Source of the DNA: Pomphorhynchus laevis
Lineage: Eukaryota; Acanthocephala; Palaeacanthocephala; Echinorhynchida; Pomphorhynchidae
Assembly: GCA_012934845.2 (NCBI GenBank)
Contig: WNNJ02001593.1
Location: 124,001-188,000 of the forward strand
Length of the DNA: 64,000 bases
Direction of reading: 5' to 3'
Shown: positions 56,342 through 64,000 of the stretch, piece after piece
How positions within the stretch are numbered: the stretch's first letter is position 1
Layout: each line of letters starts with the position of its first letter
The notes under the pieces: generated by a model
Seen by the model: the letters and a program-made list of their open reading frames with translations, nothing else
The model's database searches: none
Told to the model about the DNA's origin: nothing
Translations under genes and position numbers: made by a program

Positions 56342-56403
56342 AATACAATCGACAGTTACAACTGTCGATTGTATTGTTCCCGACAGTTACAACTGTCGGG
56401 AAC
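56342..56403. repeat. Two adjacent fold-backs at the 5' end of copy K
   Basis: aatacaatcgacagtt/aactgtcgattgtatt (56342-56357, 56360-56375; 16-bp arms, loop ac) and gttcccgacagtt/aactgtcgggaac (56376-56388, 56391-56403; 13-bp arms, loop ac). The two share the core gacagtt-ac-aactgtc. Confidence 0.9.
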
Positions 56404-58171
56404 AACATTGTTCAAACCGCACTCAGTTTCTTTCTGCGGCAGATACTAAAGGTCAGAGAGACCGAAATTCACTCGAAAATCTGAAACCTGATAGCCTGAA
56501 AACAATCTACGAACTTCACAACATTGTCATTCACTGGAAACCTAACTTGATTGACCTACCTCGTTGTAATGCCAGTAATGAGATTGTTGGAATTATGAGT
56601 TCTTTTTACCTGAAGGCTGCTAAAGACGTCAACAGAACAATACATATGCTACAAACCGCTACAGTCTTCTCGCAATGTTTATTGCAGCGTATACCCTCAA
56701 GAAAGACCGCTTTAATCCGCAAACATTTGGAACGCAGACTAACAAGCTGGAAAATAAAAGATTATAACTCATTGTTCGAAGAAGCCCAATATCTTCAAAC
56801 TGGTATATCATTGCGTCGTCCCTCGAAGTCATTGAATTGGATCACACAATATCAAAGTCTTGTCACCAAGGGCCGTATCAAAGCCGGTTCTTCGATATTA
56901 GAAGACAAATATGACTCAGGTGTCCTCCGTCCTGATTCCACAATAAATGATATCTCTGTTTTATCTCTACTTAAAGATTTACACCCTGACGCATCAACAG
57001 CTTCTCCTGATGTTCTTTTATCAGCTCCGCTGCCGAATTCAAAACCCCATCATCATTGTCGTTTCTATGCACTAGACGAGGCCGCCATTATCAAATCAAG
57101 CAGACGAATAAATGGATCGGCGGGACCATCTGGGCTTGATTCTCGAGCATGGTTTCAAATGTTAACCGATCTTGGACAGCAATCAAATTTACTTGCCAAG
57201 GCCATTGCCAAATTTGCCATTTTTGTTGCTACTGAAAAAGTGCTATCGGGCTCCCTCGATCCTTTCACCGTTTGTCGTCTAGTTGCTTTGAAGAAGAAAT
57301 CTGGTGGTATCTGTCCTATAGGAATATGCAACACCATCAGGCGGATCATAAGCAAAGCGATTCTAACCATCGCACGCAATGATATACAGGATGTCGCAGG
57401 AACTACACAATTGGGAGCTTCACAAAGAGGTGGACTTGAACTTGCTATCGCGAATCTTAAAAAAGAACTAAACATATCAACCGAAAATTGTCTAATGACT
57501 ATTGATGCAAGGAACGCTTTCAACCTAACAAACCGTGCAGTTGCACTACACAATATAAATTTTGTATGTCCTGCCCTATCATGTGCACTCCAAAATATGT
57601 ACTCTAGCCCGGCTGTACTTACAATCGGTGAAAAAAGTATCTTGTCATCACAAGGTTTCACACAAGTTGACCCTTTTGCCATGGCAGGTTTCGCTATGAC
57701 TTCACTTCCGTTGATCGACACAATAAAGAGGCAGGTCCCTTCTGTTGTACAAATATGGTACGCCGACGATGCCAACTTTGTTGGACCGCTTGATATGTTA
57801 AAGAAAGTGTGGAATATTCTGCATGCAGACGGCCCGAAGTATGGCTACTTTATAAACGCAAAAAATCAAACATAGTATCTCATCTACTTATAAATAATGA
57901 TCAACTGCCCGACACAAAGATCAATACAACAACGACTGGAATAAATGTCCTTGGTTCACCTATTGGTTTTGATGATTATGAAGAGCGATCAATCTACGAT
58001 TTGCTTGCCGGCTGGAAAGCACTAATCGAGAGATTGTGCGTAGTAGCTAAAAATGATCCGCACGTTGCATATTCAGGAATGGTCAATTCAATTCAGTGGA
58101 AGTGGATTCACATAATGACTTCATGCAGCATCACAGAAAAAGTATGGAATGAATTAGAAGATATAATAAAT

Positions 58172-60738
58172 TAAATCAGCTAACTGAATCTACGTATTGT
58201 TATATAATTATAAAATAAACAAAACGATAATGCTAAATCAAAATTTTAATAATTAAATAATAAAATTTATAATTGCTTTTAGATTTTCTATAATTTAAAT
58301 CAAGTTATAAAATAAAATTTAAAATAAACGTCATTTTTATGAATTGACTAATAAATAACAGACGTTGTATCAGAATAAGAATTAGAGGTCATCAGGAGGA
58401 ACTGCTATGCTATCAGGTTTCGGCCCCTAACTCCTCTACCCAACATAGCAGCGGGGCCAAATACATGCTAATGATGTATTTCCTCTGAAATAACTATCTA
58501 GTATCTTATTCTAATGCAAAGTATATTATTTATTATCCATCCATAAAAATTTGCCACTTAAGAGTTTAAATTTATTCTTTATATTATTGTGTTGATTTAT
58601 ATATTTTACTATTTTCTGCTTTATGTTATTTTTATAGTAACCTAGTTTAAAATATGTATCTATTAAATTATTTAAATGATTTTGAAGAAAGCCAATATCA
58701 TTACATATTGTTGCAATTCTTAAAATTTCATTATTTAATGTATTATATTTTATATTATATGGTATGCATGAATGCTCATGCAAAAATATGTTTCTTGTAA
58801 ATTTAAATATGTCATCTTTACGATATAAATTAATAGTAGTTTTAGTTAATGTTAATTTAATGTTCATATCTAGATATACACCTTCTTTATCATTAATATT
58901 GGTTTTGTTAAGAATAAGGCTTTCTGGATAAATGTGCTCACTAATTGAATAAAAATTAATTAGAATTAAATACACATATATCATCAATGTATCGAAACAT
59001 ATATTTCATATATTTATATTGTTTAGATTTAGTTTTTACACAGTTATGAACAAATTCATATTCTATAAAGCTTAAAAACAAGTCAGCTATAATTGGGCTA
59101 CTATTACCACCCATTGGAACACCTTTTACTTGTCTAAATATAGATGTCCCTACTTTTAAATAATTTTGATTTATCAAAATATTTAAGGATTCTATTAATT
59201 CAATTTTATCCATATATTTATATTTATTTGATGGTTTAATTTTTGTTAGATAGGCGTTATAATTATTATAACATATATATGTATATCTTTTTCCGAATAT
59301 AAGGTTAATTAATTTTACTAACGCTTCTTTAATATCTACTAAATCTAGATTTGTATAAAGCGTACTAAAATCGTATGTATTTATATTTTGAAAATTTATT
59401 CCTTTTGTCTGTTCTAAAAATTCTTTTGTAGAATTAATACTGAAATAGTGTTTTATACCAGTATTAATTTCGATTACCTTGCAATATTTTTTAAAATGTG
59501 CTTTAATTACTTTAAGTATTTTATTCATATAGACAGAAAGTGGTTTTAATGTACATTTAAACGCACTACATATGAACCTAGGTTTTATTGGATTTTTATG
59601 TAATTTTGGATTCCAATATAATATAGGTATAGTTTTATTATCTAATTCAACCTTTATACCCTTTTTATCCATTATAGAACAGTGACTTGTAATAATTGTT
59701 TCTAAACTCAACTCACTACGTTCATATGTTGGATTTACATTTAAATCATTAGAATTAACCTCTTTCATTAGTATATCATAATAAAGCTTTTTGCATATGA
59801 AGACAAAGTTATTACTAGCTTTATCAATAGTTGTTATTATATAGTTATCCTTTAATTTAGTAAGTTCTTTATACATATCTTTATTAATTTTATCTTTCCT
59901 TTTATAATTGTTTGTTATTTTCATTTTATTTTTAATTTTATCAAATATATAATCTTTCCAAATTTTTATCTTAGATATATTCGAGCTTTCACTATTAATC
60001 AGCTTACTAAAGTAATCATTTAAGTTATTATATAACGAACTGTAAATTTTATTTTTGTCGTTGTTGTTATTTAATCTATATTTATACCCTTTTACTAGCA
60101 GCTTTCTTAATTCACAATTTTCAATTAATTCTAGATTATGGGTACATATATGTTCATTTATTTTATCAAAACTAAGACTTTTACAATTGCATTCTGTTTC
60201 CATTATGTTTCTAATATTATCGTTACATATTGATTTTAATTCTTTATTATAATTACAAATTTTTCGTCCTAATGGTGGTAGGAGTTTATACCTTATTTTA
60301 GGAATATATTTACTTAAATCTGACCCTATTATTTCTTTACTTTTAGAATTATTTAAAAGTCCGGCTATATTTATGTTATCTATACATTTATTAATGAAGT
60401 TTATGGTTAATGTATATTTTCTATTGTTATTATTTACATTTATTGTATGATTATAGTATTTTGTATTACAATAACTGTCTATTATACAACTTAGCCTATC
60501 ATAGTCGTTAATTAATTTTTGATTTATTGAACATATGATATCTTTAGAAAAACTTCTTATATTTACATAAAGATCTTTTAGCTTATTATCACTTAAAAGT
60601 TGTTTTAACATTTCTAATTGTTCATTTATATACATATCTTTTTTAATATTTTTAACTTTATTTTTCCTATTCCTTTTATCACCATGACTTCTTGGTTTGC
60701 GTTTAACCGGATTATTATAATATAGTTCTAAAAAACCA
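58172..60738 (-). mobile_element. Penelope-like element inserted in copy K, long but incomplete
   Basis: The - strand open region 60635-58956 encodes a Penelope-type RT: NNYIITTIDKASNN-like text (visible: LKDNYIITTIDKASNNFVFI), IPILYWNPKLHKNPIKPRFI, NTYDFSTLYTNLDLVDIKEA, VKGVPMGGNSSPIIADLFLS and MFRYIDDICVF. A C-terminal part lies at 58987-58526 (SISEHIYPESLILNKTNIND, FTRNIFLHEHSCIPYNIKYN). No GIY-YIG endonuclease was recognised on either side of the RT. The wording resembles the group with IPMG-N-P-ADLFL boxes, which includes naiad-type elements; exact clade unsure. It is lightly broken (about one break in the RT region) and looks fairly young. A non-coding structured 3' end follows (58360-58510). 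Confidence 0.8.
58360..58515 (-). other. Structured 3' region of the Penelope-like element
   Basis: On the - strand ggcccc pairs with ggggcc, and the interleaved gctgctatg pairs with catagcag: an H-type pseudoknot. An outer stem gaataaga/tcttattc and agagg/cctct enclose it, and the segment contains CTGATGA and GAAA. The copy at 7560-7700 has ggctcc, which still pairs through G-U. Hammerhead and HDV folds were tried and neither fits completely. Confidence 0.5.
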
Positions 60739-61815
60739 ACTTGCTCCCTAAATTTGCTACATTTAAGCTAAAGAATGGACTATCGAATATACTCTGCTCT
60801 CATTTCCAGCTAGGAGGAATAGGGATCGCCAACATATTATTTACCGCTTATATTGAGAAAACATCATCAATAATGCTTCTATCGACTTATGATGGAGACT
60901 CTTTAGGTGATAGTCTACGCGAAAAGCAAAACACAGTAATTCATGAAATTACGCGATTCCGAAATCAAGCGCATCTAGATCGTGTATCAAAAATACTAAT
61001 CGACCTAGCTCCCTCCCTACAAAACACTATTAAACATGCGGCACATCTTGGTGCCTTATCGTGGCTAAGTGCCTTACCGCTAAAACACGAGAAATTTTAT
61101 CTATCCATCAATGAATTCACCGATGCAATCAACGCACGATATGGTAACTTTGATCAATGTCTCGATAAGCGATTGTGTTACTGCGGGTCGAATATAACCT
61201 TAGCGCACGCACTATCATGCAATTATGGAGCACTACCGATCATCCGACATAATGCAGTCCGGGATACAATAGCAAGTGCTCTGAGCTTAGTTGGCCACAA
61301 TGTCGGAATTGAACCGGAGGTTATGAATGTTCCGGATAATATTACCTTTGAAAACTAAACGACAAAGAACAAACAATGTGCACGGCTAGATATAGTATGC
61401 TCTGGTGTTTACGGTTCTCGATTCGAGCGAACGTTCTACGACGTTTATGTGTTTTCAACACAAGCTCAATCAAACATTACTCGTGCACATGAATCGGCCT
61501 TCGAGTACAACGAAAACCGGTAAAAATTGAAGTACAGTGAAAGAGTGCGAAGAATTGAAAACAGTTAATTTGTACCATTAGTCTTTTCAACAGCAGGAGG
61601 ATTTGGCAAAGAAGCTAGCATGTTAGTGAAAACAATTGCCTCGACGCTAGCACAAAATGGACCATTAAGTTACAGTGATTTAGCAGTGAAACTTAAGAAA
61701 AAGATAATCTTCGAAATCGCTCGGTCAATATCTGCTAGTTTGCGAAGTTTACGCTCATCCCGTGGTACGCCACTGCGTTTAGGCGAGCGAGCAGTATTAC
61801 AACCAGTACAGTAAC

Positions 61816-62254
61816 AAATAGGAATCCTCCAGTACTAATTTTCGGAAAAACAAAATCTTTTGTTTATTATAATAAATATCTCTCTTTAAAAAATTATTCA
61901 CCTTAAAAATGTTTGATAACTAATAAACATACATTTGAGATAAATAACATACACTAATTACAGTGTTCCAGCTAATTACAACGTCGTCTCCTAATTACAA
62001 GATCTAATATACATACATAAATACAAATATACACAAATCAATAACAACGAGCCAAGTTAATTACAAGTCTAATAACAACGAGCCAAGTTAATTACAATAC
62101 CTACACATACAATCGCGACACAAACGGTATCGATCCATACCATTCGTCGATCAAGGAAGTCGTACGCTCAGGGCACATCCCGAGGTGTGCGTTGAAAGGA
62201 CAACGAGCCAAAAAAAAGTTTGGAATAACTGCCGAAAACTAAATTACAAATATA
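61816..62254 (+). promoter_or_regulatory. Leader of copy L and junction with copy K
   Basis: Contains aataaacatacatttgagat and aaataacatac (61925-61952), as in the A and F leaders; gtgttccagctaattacaa, a variant of the ctgttctagcaaattaca motif; two copies of ataacaacgagccaagttaa followed by ttacaa (about 62040 and 62071); and gtcgtacgctcagggcacat, matching the copy D leader. The usual stem-loop is not seen after copy K. Confidence 0.5.
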
Positions 62255-64000
62255 ATGCCAAGAGGTCAACCGACAAGTATCATGAAATGCTGTACGTGCA
62301 ATGGCCAAGCAGCGAAATGCAAGGGTTGCAAGTGTGCGGGAGCAGGAAAGCCATGTATCAGTTGTTCGGCTCCGAATTGTTGTAACAGAAACAATCGCCA
62401 ACATATTGCCCCCAGGCGGAATCTTTGAGTTCGGTTGCGAAACCAGTAAGTACAGTGGAGGACTTGAATCCTCTCGGTATTGATCAAAGTCAGGATGCAC
62501 TTGTTATAGTCAGTGATAGGGTCACCCACCAAACCGGTGAGCGAGGCACAGATGACATATTCATGGACGATGCATATCGTGAAGTTATCGTATGGAAACT
62601 TAATCTATACAGCCTTCCAAAATGTAATACGAGCAATGATTTTGTGAAAACTTTGGCTGGGCTGTACTCGATCGCAGCATCTAATCGTGAAATCACCAAG
62701 TCAACACTCAAGTAGATTGTAGTGTTTTGTCAAGTGGTTCTACAAGCCACTGGAAAAAGTAAAACAAGAGTAATCAGGGAAAATATATGTCGCCGCATGA
62801 CTCTGGAAAAGTGGCAGATTGTCCGATCTGATGAACGAATCTCGTATACTTCAAAGAAGTCGCTCGTTTGGAAATTCTGTCCATAATTCTCCCAGTTGGA
62901 TTAAAAAGGTATGTCAATTGGTATCCTATGGAAAAACTACGACGGCAATGCAACTACTCGATAATCCCACTTCACACAGACGTGTTCTGGGGCTTGAAGA
63001 CCGCTTTGGTGGTGTTTCAGTAAGGGACAGTCTGATCCGTTTACATCCCACCTCAAAGGAAGCATGCGAGCGGGCGTTATTGAGGAAGCCTATTATTGGA
63101 ATAATTAATCACCACCAAGTTCGTTTTCATGATTTGGGTGTTAGGGACATCTTAGCTGCCGCACGTCGTACTCACGGAAGTGCGGGTCCATCCGGTGTTG
63201 ACGCAATCTCTTGGAGACATATGCTGGAATCTTTCGGGACAAGTTCGATCCAATTAGCCTCAAGTCTAGCCGACTTTGCAATTGTTATTGCAACAGCTAC
63301 TCTGTAGCCAGGGGATTTGGAAGCCTTCACAGCAAGTAGACTAGTGCCCCTAGATAAGAATCCCGGAATACGTCCTATAGGGATTGGTGATGTGTGTCGC
63401 AGAATAATAGGCAAAGTCCTTGCTAAACGAATATCCATCGATCTTCAAGCTGTCTCGTCCTGCATTCAGTTATGTTCCGGTCAGCGCTGTGGTACTGAGG
63501 CTGTTGTCCACTCTGTTCGGAAGCTGTACGTGGAAAACAATACATCGTGTATCCTTCAACTCGATGCTACTAATGCATTTAATTGCATAAACCGCTCACT
63601 CGCCCTAGAAAATATCAATTATGTTTGCCCCTTTCTATCAACCGTCCTCCACGACATCTATGGGGAACCAGCTGCACTTCTAGTAGAAGATGAGGTTATA
63701 TACTCGCAAGAAGGTTTCACACAGGGTGATCCACTGGCAATGATTGCTTTTGCAGCGGCCTCTCTCCCACTGATCAACGCATTGCAAACGGCAGCTCCAC
63801 AAGTTGCACACCGTTGTTATGCCGATGATGCTCATTGTGTCAGCAGTAATACTTATCTAATGGCGATTTGGAAATTGATTAGAGACATCGGGCCTCAATA
63901 TGGTTTTTTTATAAACGAGGACAAACGCCAACTATTAGTGCACGAAGATGACCTAACTCGAACGAAGACAATTTTAGCCGATTCCGGACTTCGAGTAGTT
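62255..64000 (+). pseudogene. CXC-REL LINE copy L, runs off the window
   Basis: Starts MPRGQPTSIMKCCTCNGQAA with the cluster (CKCAGAGKPCISC). Frame changes occur near 62420 and near 62715-62820, and there is one in-frame TAG at 63305. Readable parts: VIVWKLNLYSLPKCNTSNDF, SAGPSGVDAISWRHML, IRPIGIGDVCRRIIGKVLAK, LDATNAFNCINRSLALENIN, FTQGDPLAMIAF, RCYADDAHCVS. The RT palm motifs are intact. The knuckle and nuclease lie beyond 64000, so the full state is unknown. The domain order equals copies A and D. Confidence 0.82.

Larger units (their letters stand above)
56404..61815 (+). pseudogene. CXC-REL LINE copy K, 5'-truncated and split by a Penelope-like element
   Basis: Open from the fold-back (HCSNRTQFLSAADTKGQRDR) to 57875, beginning right at the end of the cysteine cluster. 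Motifs: HWKPNLIDLPRCNASNEIVG, GSAGPSGLDSRAWFQML, ICPIGICNTIRRII, IDARNAFNLTNRAVAL, FTQVDPFAMAGF (QGDP changed to QVDP), IWYADDANFVG. A frame change at about 57860 leads to VLGSPIGFDDYEERS and KWIHIMTSCSITEKVWNELE. The Penelope-like element occupies about 58172-60738. K resumes with PKFATFKLKNGLSNILC, GALSWLSALPLKHEKFYL, CYCGSNITLAHALSC, IIRHNAVRDTIASAL. Three in-frame stops then precede the end at 61812. It is the nearest relative of copy E. Confidence 0.85.

Noticed and set aside
58385-58500. Complete hammerhead or HDV-like ribozyme in the Penelope-like 3' end
   Set aside because: CTGATGA and GAAA occur, but helix II is not continuous in both copies and the HDV P3/P4 helices are missing. Reported only as a pseudoknot.
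21495-62820. Programmed frameshift after the cysteine cluster, because copies F, G and L all change frame there
   Set aside because: The direction differs between copies (+1 in F, -1 type in G and L), there is no common slippery sequence, and copies A and D have a single fused frame. Independent decay is simpler.

Overview
The window is repeat-rich, A+T-rich eukaryotic DNA in which I recognise no host gene, tRNA or rRNA. Almost every open frame belongs to a retroelement. The mix (non-LTR retrotransposons with a restriction-like endonuclease, CR1/L2-like LINEs with an apurinic-type endonuclease, a Penelope-like element and a CsRn1-like Ty3/Gypsy fossil) points to an invertebrate animal. A flatworm or another lophotrochozoan would fit, but the sequence alone does not settle it. 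Family letters used below are local labels.

The dominant family, called CXC-REL here, encodes one protein of about 1000 residues: an N-terminal cysteine cluster resembling a CXC (tesmin/TSO1-type) domain, a reverse transcriptase with TQGDP and YADD boxes, a CxC-x7-H-x3-C knuckle followed by RHN, and a C-terminal restriction-like endonuclease (R2/NeSL/Hero-type architecture). Copies A (134-3070) and D (14552-17599) have uninterrupted frames. E, F, G, K and L are long but damaged. B, H, I, J and a piece at 45.2 kb are fragments. C and K carry Penelope-like insertions and G carries a CR1 insertion. All long copies lie on the + strand. D, E, F and G stand head to tail between 14.2 and 29 kb, and I, J, K and L do so between 54.9 and 64 kb. 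The junctions share short motifs, and four copies end in the same small 3' stem-loop.

The remaining sequence is mostly CR1/L2-like LINEs. Family P: P1 8.5-10.2 kb -, P2 10.3-14.2 kb +, P5 25.5-26.8 kb +, P3 29.0-31.35 kb -, P4 34.8-35.5 kb -. Family Q: 8.4, 36-38.3, 41.5-45.0, 45.0 and 45.4 kb, all -. Family R, with a PHD-like ORF1: 35.5-39.2 kb - (split by a Q insertion), 41.2 kb -, 45.5-48.9 kb +, 49.0-53.1 kb -. Smaller families U and T lie at 33.5-34.8 and 39.4-40.3 kb. A Ty3/Gypsy fossil lies at 4.7-5.75 kb. From 31.35 to 34.1 kb there is a 370-bp tandem repeat, two (TA)n tracts, a long inverted repeat and Penelope-type hammerhead-like motifs.

Three patterns stand out: the same-strand CXC-REL array with shared junction motifs and 3' stem-loop; short perfect fold-back repeats (8-18 bp arms) at many LINE truncation points; and ribozyme-like or pseudoknot-forming segments in the 370-bp repeat and the Penelope-like 3' end.
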